The translations under genes were made by a program, and so were the position numbers. This document shows, in pieces, positions 33,550-42,570 of a stretch of DNA of 64,000 nt. Source of the stretch: RI-43 sp033764725 (GTDB lineage: Bacteria; Pseudomonadota; Alphaproteobacteria; Caulobacterales; Aquidulcibacteraceae); contig JANRIR010000021.1 of NCBI GenBank assembly GCA_033764725.1, positions 130,328-194,327 of the forward strand, given 5' to 3'. The notes beneath the pieces are model-generated. The model ran no database searches and was not told the DNA's origin. It saw only the letters and a program-made list of their open reading frames with translations. The stretch's first letter is position 1. Each line of letters begins with the position of its first letter.

Positions 33550-35210
33550 CGCGCGTTGCGCGTTTTTATGTGCGCGTCGGCGATCGCCTCGTCCATGGCC
33601 GGCGGATCGGCGAAGGGCCGCTGGTCGTGCTGCTGCATGGCTCGCCGCAATCCTCGCTCGCCGTCATGCCGATGGCGCGCGCGCTCGCCGCGCGCGGCCT
33701 GACCGCGATCGCGCTCGACAATCCCGGCAACGGCTGTGCGCACCCATTGCCCGGCGCGCCGGAGGATGTCGCAGCGTATGGCGTAGCGCTTGGCGAAACG
33801 CTCGACGCGCTCGGAATCGGGCGCGCGGCGCTTTATGGCTTTCACACCGGCGCCGCGCACGCCGCCGCCTTCGCCGCACTGCATCCCGAACGCGTCAGCG
33901 CGCTGCTGCTCGACGGGTTCGCCGTTTGGACGGCGGCCGAGCGCGCCGACATGCTCGCGCATTATTTGACGCCCTTCATCCCAAGCTGGGACGGCGCCCA
34001 TCTCGCCTGGCTCTGGGCCCGCATGGAGACGCAATCGGTCTTCTTTCCCTGGTATGCGCACACGCGCGCGCACCTGATGGACGGCCACGAAACGCCGCCG
34101 CCTGAAGCGATCCACGCCAATATCCTCGATTTTCTGCGCGCCGGCGACGGCTATCGCGCACCCTATGCGTCGGCGTTTCACGCCGACGGCCAGGCGATGG
34201 CCGACGCGCTGCGCACCGACACTTTGATCTGCGCCGGCGCGCGCGATCCGCTGTGCGCACACCTTGAGCGGCTCACGCATCTCCCCCCCAATATCGCGTT
34301 GCAGCGCTTCGATCGCGACCGCGACGCCGCCATCGCCGCCATGGCGGATTGGTTGGCGCGCCGCGCACGCGATTCCGCGCCGCCGCCGCAAGACGATTCC
34401 ACGTTCCGCTTTGTCGACGCGCCGGGCGGCGCGCTGCATGTGCGGTTCGCGGCCGGCGGCGCCCGGCGGCCGCTGGTCGTGCTGCACGACAGCGGCGCCG
34501 CAATGCAGCGCTTCAGCCACGTGTTCGACGCGCTGGCGACTCGTCGTCCGCTGATCGCCATCGATCTGCCGGGCCATGGCGAATCCGGCGACGATTTCCT
34601 CCAGGCGCCGCGCAGCGTTGAGGATTACGTCGCCTGCGTCGCCGCCGCGCTCGACGCGCTCGGCGTCGAGGCCCCAGCCGTGGTTGGCGACGGTCTGGGC
34701 GGACATATCGCGCTTATGCTCAAAGCACAGCGGCGCGCCGCAAAAGCGGGCCTCGTCAGCATCGCCTCTGGCGAGGATGCGCCGCGGCGCGAAATGCTTG
34801 AGCGCGGCATGCCGTCCTGCGCGCCGCGCTGGGATGGCGCGCACCTGATCACGGCGTGGCGGTTGGCGCGCCGGCGGGCGCTGTACGATCCCTGGTTCCA
34901 GCCTGACGCCGCGCATGTCCGCGACGGCGCCGTCGATCTCGATATCGCAATGATTCATCAAGCCTGCATCGACCTGTTGAAGGCCGGCGATCGCGCGCGC
35001 GCGGCGCATGCGGCCGCCTGGACGTTCGACGCCGCCACCGCGCTTGCGCACGCCGGCGAGGCCGAAATCCTGGCCGAGCCGCGCGACATGCGCCTGTCGG
35101 CGGCGCTGGTCGAAGCGCTGCAGGCGCGCGGCGGCGCCATCGCCCATGTCCATGCCCTCGCCGATCTGCGCGCCCGCGACGCCGAAGCGTTTGACGCCTT
35201 CGCCGGGTGA
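33546..35210 (+). CDS. Tandem-duplicated alpha/beta-hydrolase-fold protein lacking Ser nucleophiles
   Basis: This 554-residue protein starts at GTG 33546. Residues 1-275 and about 285-554 are both alpha/beta hydrolases. The oxyanion loop is HGSPQSS in the first and HDSGAAM in the second. Both halves repeat a WDGAHL element, showing internal duplication. The nucleophile elbow GxSxG reads GFHTG (His100) in the first half and GDGLG (Gly383) in the second, so neither has a Ser, Cys or Asp nucleophile at the standard place. It may be catalytically altered, a cofactor-free lyase/oxygenase or a binding protein. The 3' end overlaps the tsaD open frame. Confidence 0.88.
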   Translation: MTRVARFYVRVGDRLVHGRRIGEGPLVVLLHGSPQSSLAVMPMARALAARGLTAIALDNPGNGCAHPLPGAPEDVAAYGVALGETLDALGIGRAALYGFHTGAAHAAAFAALHPERVSALLLDGFAVWTAAERADMLAHYLTPFIPSWDGAHLAWLWARMETQSVFFPWYAHTRAHLMDGHETPPPEAIHANILDFLRAGDGYRAPYASAFHADGQAMADALRTDTLICAGARDPLCAHLERLTHLPPNIALQRFDRDRDAAIAAMADWLARRARDSAPPPQDDSTFRFVDAPGGALHVRFAAGGARRPLVVLHDSGAAMQRFSHVFDALATRRPLIAIDLPGHGESGDDFLQAPRSVEDYVACVAAALDALGVEAPAVVGDGLGGHIALMLKAQRRAAKAGLVSIASGEDAPRREMLERGMPSCAPRWDGAHLITAWRLARRRALYDPWFQPDAAHVRDGAVDLDIAMIHQACIDLLKAGDRARAAHAAAWTFDAATALAHAGEAEILAEPRDMRLSAALVEALQARGGAIAHVHALADLRARDAEAFDAFAG

Positions 35211-35242
35211 AGACGGTCGCGTTTGCCAAGGCAGCGCCCTAC

Positions 35243-36346
35243 ATGGTGCGCGTGACTGCGCCGCTGACGCTCCTGGGCATTGAAACCTCCTGCGATGAAA
35301 CCGCCGCGGCGGTCGTGCGCCTGGGCGGCGACGGCGCGCCTTTGGTGCTGTCCTCCATCATCGCCAGCCAGTTCGACGCGCACGCCCCGTTTCGCGGCGT
35401 GGTGCCCGAAATCGCCGCGCGGGCGCATGTCGAGGCGCTTGATGGCGTGATCGCGCAAGCGATGGCGGCGGCGGGCCTCGATTTCCCAGCGCTCGACGGC
35501 GTGGCGGCGACGGCGGGGCCGGGCCTGATCGGCGGCGTCATGGTGGGACTGGTCACGGCCAAGGCGATCGCGGCGGCGCACGACCTGCCGCTCATCGCGG
35601 TCAACCACCTGGAGGGCCACGCGCTCTCGCCGCGCCTGGCCGACCCCGCGCCGTTTCCATACCTGCTTTTCCTGGCGTCGGGCGGCCATTGCCAGTTTCT
35701 CGCGGTGGAGGGCGTCGGGCGCTATCGGCGGCTTGGATCCACCATCGACGACGCCGCCGGCGAGGCCTTCGACAAGGTGGCCAAGACGCTCGATCTGGGA
35801 TTTCCCGGCGGGCCGGCGGTCGAGCGGCTGGCGCGCGACGGCGACGCGGGCCGATTTCCGCTGCCGCGCCCGCTCAAGGGCCGGCCGGGCTGCGATTTCT
35901 CGTTTGCGGGCTTGAAAACGGCGGTCGCCCGCGTCGCCGACGGGCTGGGTCAGCCAAGCCTGCAGGACAAGGCGGATCTCTGCGCGGCGTTTCAGGCGGC
36001 GGTGCTGGATGTCGTGGCCGACCGGACGGCGCACGCCCTCGACGCCTATGAGGCGGCGGGCTGCGCAGGGCGGCTATTGGTGACGGCGGGCGGGGTGGCG
36101 GCCAATGCGGCGCTGCGGGGCCGTCTGGAGGCGATCGCGGCTGGGCGCGGCTATCGTTTCGCGGCGCCGCCGCAAGTGTTCTGCACGGACAACGCCGCCA
36201 TGATTGCGCTGGCGGGGGCTGAACGGCTGCGGCTCGGGTTCACGGATGGATGGGATGCGCCGGCGCGGGCGCGCTGGCCGCTGGATGAAGCGGCCGCCCG
36301 TTTGCGCCCGACCCATGAGGCCGGGCGCAGGGGCGTCAAGGCTTAG
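35243..36346 (+). CDS. tsaD: tRNA N6-adenosine threonylcarbamoyltransferase TsaD
   Basis: This 367-residue protein from ATG 35243 has the ASKHA kinase-like motif LLGIETSCDETAAAVV, the metal-binding HLEGH element (NHLEGHALSPRL), FLASGGHCQF and VTAGGVAANAALRG. It transfers threonylcarbamoyl from TsaC/TsaB intermediates to A37 of ANN-decoding tRNAs. An in-frame GTG at 35207 overlapping the hydrolase stop would add 12 residues, but ATG 35243 places the conserved start better. In many alphaproteobacteria tsaD is near gpsA, as here. Confidence 0.95.
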   Translation: MVRVTAPLTLLGIETSCDETAAAVVRLGGDGAPLVLSSIIASQFDAHAPFRGVVPEIAARAHVEALDGVIAQAMAAAGLDFPALDGVAATAGPGLIGGVMVGLVTAKAIAAAHDLPLIAVNHLEGHALSPRLADPAPFPYLLFLASGGHCQFLAVEGVGRYRRLGSTIDDAAGEAFDKVAKTLDLGFPGGPAVERLARDGDAGRFPLPRPLKGRPGCDFSFAGLKTAVARVADGLGQPSLQDKADLCAAFQAAVLDVVADRTAHALDAYEAAGCAGRLLVTAGGVAANAALRGRLEAIAAGRGYRFAAPPQVFCTDNAAMIALAGAERLRLGFTDGWDAPARARWPLDEAAARLRPTHEAGRRGVKA

Positions 36347-36459
36347 GCGGCCACTTGGGCCGCGAGCTGGAAAATCGGCGTCGCGGCCGCCGCGACGATC
36401 GCCACAGCCACGACGATCGCCAGGGTGCGGGCGAGGGGGTGGATGGTTGGGCGGGTCAT
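36343..36459 (-). CDS. Small membrane protein, 38 residues (twin A)
   Basis: MTRPTIHPLARTLAIVVAVA begins this peptide, followed by a helix and a C-terminal PIFQLAAQVAA. It has one transmembrane segment. Length and C-terminal pattern match the peptide at 36678-36794 (twin B). It overlaps the tsaD stop convergently. No family was recognised. The two twins are the support for it being real. Confidence 0.55.
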   Translation of the reverse strand: MTRPTIHPLARTLAIVVAVAIVAAAATPIFQLAAQVAA

Positions 36460-36677
36460 GGACGACTCCTTCTGGTTAATGCGCAATGCTGCGGGTGCGA
36501 ACAATTGCTGCGTCGCGAAAGGTGCGCGCTTCGGGGGGTTAATCCAACACGCGCTTCAGCCGCGCTCTTATGCGTTTTCGCATGCATCCAAACGGAATTG
36601 CGCGAAATCCAGCAAAATCACGCATAACGCAGGCGCCGCGGATGCTGCGCCGCGTTGGTGCGCGGCGCGCCGGGCGG

Positions 36678-36794
36678 CTAGGCGACGATCTGCGCCGCCA
36701 CATTCAGAACGGGGGCGGCCATCAGACCCATGAGCAGCGCGGCGGCGGCGAAGAACGAGGTCCAGGCGAGGAAGGAGGGGCGGTTGGCGGTCAT
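36678..36794 (-). CDS. Small membrane protein, 38 residues (twin B)
   Basis: MTANRPSFLAWTSFFAAAAL begins the peptide. A hydrophobic segment leads to PVLNVAAQIVA at the end. It has exactly the same length as twin A and the same P-[IV]-x-x-x-AAQ-[IV] tail. The two lie 218 bp apart, in the same orientation, between tsaD and a TetR gene. Confidence 0.55.
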   Translation of the reverse strand: MTANRPSFLAWTSFFAAAALLMGLMAAPVLNVAAQIVA

Positions 36795-36892
36795 GTCGGG
36801 CTCCACAAAGGCGTGCGTTGAACACGCTCTTTGTATGCCAGATGCCCGCGACCTGATCAATGAATAAATTCGTTTTTGTTCACTGATCACGA

Positions 36893-37540
36893 TCACGAAG
36901 TCGTGATCGCCTCCGTCAGGGCCTTGGGCGCAGCTCTGGGCGCGGAATCGTCCTCGCGCCGATAGATGCCGCGGAACAGAAGATCGAGGACGCCCGCCAG
37001 TTCGCGCTCGAGCTTGGGCAGGGTGAGCTGCGAGAAGAGCTGCGGGAAGCTGAATTTGGCCGTCGCGCATTGCAGCATTTCGGCGGTCAATTCAGGGTCG
37101 CAATCGACGAAAAGGCCCGATTGCGCGCCCTCGCGCAGCAACTCCGACAAAACCACGCGCTCCTGCGCCAATTGCTCATTGGCGAACAGCGGCCGCTCAT
37201 GATGCAGGACCTCGGCGATTTCCAGAATCTTGGCGCTTTCCTCCACCAGACGGTAGTTTTCGCGCATGCGGCGGAAGAAGAATTCGCGCAGACGCTCATC
37301 CGCGGGGCGGTCCCGCCGGCGGGAAATCTTCGCCAGCTCTTGTTGCTGATCGGAATAATGTTTTCGGGCCATCGCCTCGGCGATGTCGATTTTCGCCTCG
37401 AAGAAGCGATAAATATTGCCCGGACTCATGCCGCAATCGGCCGCGATTTCAGCCATGGTGGTCTTGCCATAGCCGTAATGCTTGATGCGGGTCATGGCCG
37501 CTTGGAGGATGCGCTCGCGCGTGGCTGTCTTTTCGTCCAT
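36893..37540 (-). CDS. TetR-family transcriptional regulator
   Basis: This 215-residue protein has the TetR helix-turn-helix ATRERILQAAMTRIKHYGYGKTTMAEIAADCGMSPGNIYRFFEAK in residues 5-50. The C-terminal domain contains two long helices typical of ligand-binding repressors. It is divergent from gpsA with a 51 bp gap. Its regulatory target may be the twin small membrane genes reading away from it, or its own gene. Confidence 0.92.
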   Translation of the reverse strand: MDEKTATRERILQAAMTRIKHYGYGKTTMAEIAADCGMSPGNIYRFFEAKIDIAEAMARKHYSDQQQELAKISRRRDRPADERLREFFFRRMRENYRLVEESAKILEIAEVLHHERPLFANEQLAQERVVLSELLREGAQSGLFVDCDPELTAEMLQCATAKFSFPQLFSQLTLPKLERELAGVLDLLFRGIYRREDDSAPRAAPKALTEAITTS

Positions 37541-37591
37541 TTCAAGACACTAACTTGAGTGGCCTGAACGTTCAATGAAGGATTCAGCGCA

Positions 37592-38605
37592 TTGACGCAT
37601 CCGCCGCACCCCATCGACCGCGTCTTCGTGCTGGGCGCCGGGGCCTGGGGCACCGCACTGGCGCAGGTCGCCGCCCAGGCCGGGCGCGCGGTCACGCTCT
37701 GGGCTTATGAGGCCGAGGTGGTCGACGCCATCGCCGCGACGGCGGAGAACCCGGTCTATCTGCCCGGCCAGCTTCTGCACCCTGGCATCCGCGCCACCAG
37801 CGATCTGGCCCTGGCCGGCGGCGCCGACGCCGTTCTCGCCGCCCCGCCGGCGCAATTTATGCGCCGGGCCCTGGCCGACCTCGCCCCGCATCTGCGCCCG
37901 GGCGCGCCCGTCGCGCTGTGCGCCAAGGGGGTGGAGCAAGGCTCGCTCGCGCTGATGACGGATGTCCTGAAGCAGACCATCCCCCACGCCGGGGTCGCGG
38001 TGCTGTCCGGGCCCGGCTTCGCCCGCGACGTGGCGGCCGGGAAACCCACCGCCACGACCATCGCGTGCGCCGATCCGGCCCAAGGCGCGGCCTGGGTCGC
38101 AGCGCTCGGCCTGCCGACCTTCCGCCCCTACCTGACCGACGATCTCGTGGGCGCCGAGATCGGCGGCGCGGTGAAGAACGTCATCGCCATCGCCTGCGGC
38201 ATCGCCGAAGGGCGGGCGCTCGGCGAAGGCGCGCGGGCGGCGCTGATCACGCGCGGATTCGCCGAGATGGTGCGCCTTGGTCGCGCCATGGGCGCGCGGC
38301 TGGAGACGCTGAACGGCCTGTGCGGCCTGGGCGATCTGGTGCTCACCTGCGTCAGCCGCTCGTCGCGCAACACCGCGCTCGGCGCCGCACTTGGCGAAGG
38401 CGCGAGCCTGGCGGCGGCGCAGGCGAACCGGCGCTCTGTGGCCGAAGGGGTCGCGTCCGCGCCCGCCGTCGCCGCGCTTGCCCAACGCTGCGGCGTAGAG
38501 ATGCCGATCTGTGCTGCGGTCGATGCGGTGCTCGCCAGCCGGCTCAGCGTCGACGATGCGATCGAGGCGCTGCTGTCGCGCCCCTTCCGTGCGGAGGGCG
38601 CATGA
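37592..38605 (+). CDS. gpsA: Glycerol-3-phosphate dehydrogenase [NAD(P)+]
   Basis: This 337-residue protein starts at TTG 37592, nine bases after GAAGGA. It has the Rossmann motif VFVLGAGAWGTALA, NPVYLPG, AKGVEQGS, LSGPGFARDVAAGKPTA (the usual Ser after GP is Gly), catalytic Lys in EIGGAVKNVIAIACG and GLCGLGDLVLTC. It makes sn-glycerol-3-phosphate for phospholipids. Position after tsaD is common in alphaproteobacteria. Confidence 0.95.
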   Translation: MTHPPHPIDRVFVLGAGAWGTALAQVAAQAGRAVTLWAYEAEVVDAIAATAENPVYLPGQLLHPGIRATSDLALAGGADAVLAAPPAQFMRRALADLAPHLRPGAPVALCAKGVEQGSLALMTDVLKQTIPHAGVAVLSGPGFARDVAAGKPTATTIACADPAQGAAWVAALGLPTFRPYLTDDLVGAEIGGAVKNVIAIACGIAEGRALGEGARAALITRGFAEMVRLGRAMGARLETLNGLCGLGDLVLTCVSRSSRNTALGAALGEGASLAAAQANRRSVAEGVASAPAVAALAQRCGVEMPICAAVDAVLASRLSVDDAIEALLSRPFRAEGA

Positions 38606-38973
38606 GCGATCCGATCGGCGCGCGCCTTGCGCGCAGCGACGATCTCGCCGAGGGCGAGGCGCGTGTGTGCGACGTGCGCGACGGCGCGCGGCTTTGGTCT
38701 TATGTCGTGCTGCAGTTGAACGGCTCGACGATCGCTTACGATAATCTTTGCCCACATGCGCGCTTTCCGCTCGAACGCATGGATGGCGGCGTGACGCTGC
38801 TGCGCGAGGGCGACCGGCTACTGATTCAGTGCGCGGCGCATGGCGCAGCGTTCGACGCAGCGACCGGCGCGTGCGTCGCCGGCCCCGGAACAGGGCGCGG
38901 CCTGCGTCGGGTCGCGGTGGCAGTCGCGGACGGCGACGTGCGAATCGCTGCCCCGCCTCAAGGAGAGACATGA
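38602..38973 (+). CDS. Rieske-type 2Fe-2S protein
   Basis: This 123-residue protein overlaps the gpsA stop by ATGA. Its Rieske ligands are Cys-Pro-His in NLCPHARFPLE and CxxH in IQCAAHGAAFDAATG. Such soluble proteins serve as ferredoxins for dioxygenases or as redox partners. The partner is unknown. It is coupled to the FAH gene downstream. Confidence 0.9.
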   Translation: MSDPIGARLARSDDLAEGEARVCDVRDGARLWSYVVLQLNGSTIAYDNLCPHARFPLERMDGGVTLLREGDRLLIQCAAHGAAFDAATGACVAGPGTGRGLRRVAVAVADGDVRIAAPPQGET

Positions 38974-39653
38974 TGACGATGTTCGACCTCAGCCAGCCGT
39001 CGGCGCCGATCCATGGCCGCAGCGATCGCTTTCCGGTGCGGAGAATATATTGCGTCGGACAGAACTACGCCGCGCATGCGCGCGAGATGGGCGGCGATCC
39101 CGACCGGGCGCCGCCCTTCTTCTTCACCAAGTTCGCCGACGCGATCGCGGCGAACGATGCGCGCCTGCCCTATCCGCCGCAGACGCAGGATTATCACTAT
39201 GAGGCCGAACTCGTGCTCGCCATCGGCGCGCCCGCGCGCGACATCGCGCCTGAGCGCGCGCTGGACGTGGTGTTCGGCTACGCCTGCGGCCTCGACATGA
39301 CCCGCCGCGATCTGCAGGCGGAGGCGAAAAAGGCCGGGCGGCCGTGGGACATGGCGAAGAATTTCACCGCCTCCGCGCCGTTGGGCGCGCTGCATCCGAT
39401 CGCCGAAACCGGCGCGCTGACGCGCGGGCGCCTGCGGCTGACGGTGAACGGCGAAACGCGGCAAGAGGCCGACTTGAGCGACATGATCTGGGCGCCGCAT
39501 GAGATCATCGCGCACCTGTCGCGCTTCGATGCGCTTGCGCCGGGCGACCTGATCTTCACCGGCACGCCGGCGGGCGTCGGCCCGGTGAAGCGCGGCGATG
39601 CGCTTGTCGTGACAATCGAGGGCTTGAGCGACCTGCGCGCGACGATCGCCTAG
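38970..39653 (+). CDS. Fumarylacetoacetate hydrolase-family protein
   Basis: The protein has 227 residues from ATG 38970 (or 38973, seven bases after AGGAG). FAH motifs are IYCVGQNYAAHAREMGG, PFFFTKFADAIA, DYHYEAELVLAIG with metal ligands Glu and Glu, and FGYACGLDMTRRDLQ with Asp. Relatives include fumarylpyruvate hydrolase and oxaloacetate decarboxylase. It may end an aromatic-ring cleavage pathway; the direct context (Rieske protein) suits this. Confidence 0.92.
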   Translation: MMTMFDLSQPSAPIHGRSDRFPVRRIYCVGQNYAAHAREMGGDPDRAPPFFFTKFADAIAANDARLPYPPQTQDYHYEAELVLAIGAPARDIAPERALDVVFGYACGLDMTRRDLQAEAKKAGRPWDMAKNFTASAPLGALHPIAETGALTRGRLRLTVNGETRQEADLSDMIWAPHEIIAHLSRFDALAPGDLIFTGTPAGVGPVKRGDALVVTIEGLSDLRATIA

Positions 39654-39663
39654 ACCCCGAACG

Positions 39664-39713
39664 AGAGCGTGATTGCCGCCAAAACCGGTGTCCACTTTTG
39701 GCTATCACGCTCT
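39664..39713. repeat. Intergenic palindromic repeat with AGAGCGTGAT arms
   Basis: Arms AGAGCGTGAT (39664-39673) and ATCACGCTCT (39704-39713) enclose a second stem of GCCAAAA and TTTTGGC around ACCGGTGTCC. This resembles the dispersed palindrome with ACCGGTnTCCACTTTT commonly seen between genes in Rhizobiales and related alphaproteobacteria. It separates the FAH gene from the convergent aminopeptidase and may also end transcription. Confidence 0.7.
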
Positions 39714-39722
39714 GAACCGCGC

Positions 39723-42383
39723 TCAACTCGCCGGGCGCCGCGGACGACGGCGCGGCTCCGGCGGCGGCGGCGGCTCGGCGGCGGCTGCGACGAATGCATC
39801 GACATCGCCCAGGCGCTCCGTGCGGACACGCGCATTGCCGGCGATGGCGGCTTCCGCGGTGACCACGGGCTGGCGCGCATCGGCGGGATAGGATTGCGCG
39901 AACGCGTTCAATTCCGCGATCCGCGCAGCCTCACCGCTGCGCGACACGATCTGCGGCGCGAATTCCAGCCGCTGCAGCGGATCGAGCAGGCCGTCCACCT
40001 CGGCGCGGCGCGCCGCGACAAAGGCCCACGTCAGGTCGGGGTGCGTGGTTCCCACGCGCCGAATGACGACGGGACGCAGCGTGCGTGGAAAGGCGTCGGT
40101 CAACGCGAGATCGAGCGTGCGTTGCGCAAGCGCGGGATCCTGCACTTCGGCGAGCGCGGTGATGTATTGGTCGCGCTCGAGCGAGGTCGCGGCGTTGCGC
40201 GCCTGATCGACCAGCCATTGATGCCAGCGCGCATCCGCCTGCGCGCCGAGCGCGCGCAACGTCGCCTCGCGGATCGCGCCCGGAAGCGCCGCGGGATCGG
40301 TCGCCGACGCCTCGACCCGGCGGCGCGCCTCGGCGACGATTGCGGGATCGTTCAGCCAACCCAACGCGCTGATCAGCACGTCGCGCAACACCGAATCCGT
40401 CACCGCTTCGCCGGCGCGCGCATCCCAGCCGACGCGCGCGAAATGCGGCGCCAAATGCGCGCGCGCATAAGCCTTGAACGCGGCCTCGCCAGGCCGGCCC
40501 TGCTGGTATTCCGCCAAACGGCGCAGCGCGGCGGCGGCTTGCATGACGACATAAGGGTTTGCGTCGTTGGGCGTCGCGTTCACCAGGCGCAGATAATCGC
40601 GCATCGACGCTGCGCCGGATTTGCCGAACGCCCAATAATCCGCCAACAGGCCGAGCTGATCGTCGGCGGAGAGCGCGGCGAATGACGCGACGAGCGCATC
40701 GAGATCGGCGGGCGCATAGAGCGTGCGGAAATAGGCGTTTTCGCCGGCGTTCACTTTCACCGCGCCGCAACCGCCAGGCGCCTCGAGCACGCCGCCTTCA
40801 GGGGCGAGCAGCATGCGCACGCTTTCGGCCGCGCCGACGCGCCGCGCCACGATGGGGATCGTCCAGGCTTCGCTGGTGCGCGAGGCCTCGTCGGTCGCGA
40901 ACCGCGTTTGCGTCAGCCGAAGACGCGTCGTCGTTGCGCCTGGCGCGCACGGTTCGCTGCGCACGGTGACGAGCGGCACGCCGTTCTGCGTGGTGAAGTC
41001 GCGCGCGATGCGCGTGATCGGCGTGTTCGAGGCCGCCTCGAGCGCCTGCCACAATTCCTCGGTGCGGGCGCTGCCATAAAGATGGCTATTGATGTAGGCG
41101 CGCACGCCGCTGCGAAACGCCTCTTCGCCGATATAGGTCTCGATCGTGCGGATGACCGCCTGGCCCTTCTGATACGTGATCGTATCGAAGGCGAGATTGG
41201 CCTGATCGATGGAGTTCACCGTCTGCACGATCGGGTGGGTGCCGGCGCGCGCGTCGATGTCCATCGCCTGGTTGCGCCCGCCTGCGGCGGCGAGCCACGG
41301 CGCCCAATCGGGGTGCAGCGCTTCGGTGGCTTTGTCGGCCATCCAGGATGCGAAGCCTTCGTTCAGCCAGAGATCGTCCCACCACGCCATGGTGACGAGA
41401 TTCCCGAACCATTGGTGCGCGACCTCGTGCGCGACGATGCCGAACACGCTCTGGCGATCATATTCGCTCGACAGCGCAGGATCGAGCAGCAGGTATTGGT
41501 CGAAATAGAGAATTGCGCCCCAATTCTCCATCGCGCCGAAGCCGCCGGCGCCGGGCACGCCGAGATTGTCGAGCTTCGGCAAGGGATAGGGCACGCCGAA
41601 ATACGCGGTGAAATAGCCCAGCGTCTCGACCGCGGCCTGCAGCGCATAGCGCCCGTTCTCGCTTTGCCCGCGCACGGTGACGACGCCGACCTCGACGCCG
41701 TCCGGCGTCCGCGTGGAGATGCGCTCCAGATCGCCGACGGCGAGAAACAAGAGGTAGCTCGGCATGCTGGGCGAGGATTGGAAGCGCACGCGCTTCATGC
41801 CGCCCGGCAGCGCGGCCGTCTCCGAGATCGGCATGTTCGACAGCGCGACATCGCCCTCAGGCACGATCGCGGTAAGATCGAAAACGGCGCGCATATCCGG
41901 CTGGTCGAACATCGGCGCGAAGCGGCGCGCATCGCCGGGCTCGAACTGCGTCGCCAACAGGCGCCGCGTCGTCCCGCCCTGGTCATAGGAGACGCGGAAC
42001 AGCCCATAAGCCTCGTCATAGATGCGCCCTGCATAGGCGATCTCGAGCGTGTGGCGCCCGGGGCGCAGCGTGCGCGACGCGGTGATCGTCGCGGTCTGCG
42101 CCGCCGCATCGATCGCCGCCTGTGCGGCGCGGCCGTCGAGGCGCACGCGCGAGAAGGTCATTTCGGCGGCGTTGATGGTGACGCGGTTGGTCGGCGCGGT
42201 GGTTTCAAAGTGGATGCGCACGCGCCCCGTGAGCGTGCCCGCCTCCGCGTTGGGCGTGACTTCGATCTCATAACGCTGCGGCAAGGTCGCGCGATCAAAG
42301 GATTGCCGCTGCGCCCACGCCGGCGCCGCAAGACCCATGACGAGCGCCGCGCCAAGAGCGGCCAATACGCGATGAAGCTTCAT
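39723..42383 (-). CDS. M1-family aminopeptidase (secreted)
   Basis: This 886-residue protein has a signal peptide (MGLAAPAWAQ, cut near residue 25). It has the M1 N-domain, GAMEN at 283-287 (GFGAMENWG), zinc site HEVAH at 319-323 (HEVAHQWFG) and Glu342 in WLNEGFA. A C-terminal ERAP-like helical domain follows, ending in a Pro/Arg-rich tail. Alternative start upstream would lack a signal peptide, so MKLHRVLA at 42383 was chosen. It cleaves N-terminal residues from peptides in the periplasm. Confidence 0.95.
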   Translation of the reverse strand: MKLHRVLAALGAALVMGLAAPAWAQRQSFDRATLPQRYEIEVTPNAEAGTLTGRVRIHFETTAPTNRVTINAAEMTFSRVRLDGRAAQAAIDAAAQTATITASRTLRPGRHTLEIAYAGRIYDEAYGLFRVSYDQGGTTRRLLATQFEPGDARRFAPMFDQPDMRAVFDLTAIVPEGDVALSNMPISETAALPGGMKRVRFQSSPSMPSYLLFLAVGDLERISTRTPDGVEVGVVTVRGQSENGRYALQAAVETLGYFTAYFGVPYPLPKLDNLGVPGAGGFGAMENWGAILYFDQYLLLDPALSSEYDRQSVFGIVAHEVAHQWFGNLVTMAWWDDLWLNEGFASWMADKATEALHPDWAPWLAAAGGRNQAMDIDARAGTHPIVQTVNSIDQANLAFDTITYQKGQAVIRTIETYIGEEAFRSGVRAYINSHLYGSARTEELWQALEAASNTPITRIARDFTTQNGVPLVTVRSEPCAPGATTTRLRLTQTRFATDEASRTSEAWTIPIVARRVGAAESVRMLLAPEGGVLEAPGGCGAVKVNAGENAYFRTLYAPADLDALVASFAALSADDQLGLLADYWAFGKSGAASMRDYLRLVNATPNDANPYVVMQAAAALRRLAEYQQGRPGEAAFKAYARAHLAPHFARVGWDARAGEAVTDSVLRDVLISALGWLNDPAIVAEARRRVEASATDPAALPGAIREATLRALGAQADARWHQWLVDQARNAATSLERDQYITALAEVQDPALAQRTLDLALTDAFPRTLRPVVIRRVGTTHPDLTWAFVAARRAEVDGLLDPLQRLEFAPQIVSRSGEAARIAELNAFAQSYPADARQPVVTAEAAIAGNARVRTERLGDVDAFVAAAAEPPPPPEPRRRPRRPAS

Positions 42384-42570
42384 AGGGATCGGCCCCGAAC
42401 GATGCGCCGCGGCTTCCCGCGGCTGGCTTGGCCGCGATCTATTCCGCGCGTGGCGGCGGGTGTCCATGCGGCGCCGCGCATTTTGCGACAGGCGGCGCCC
42501 TTCTACTTTCCGATGGCTTCCCTTACACGCTGTCGCCGCATCGCTTTCCCGACGAAGGACATCGCCGCCC

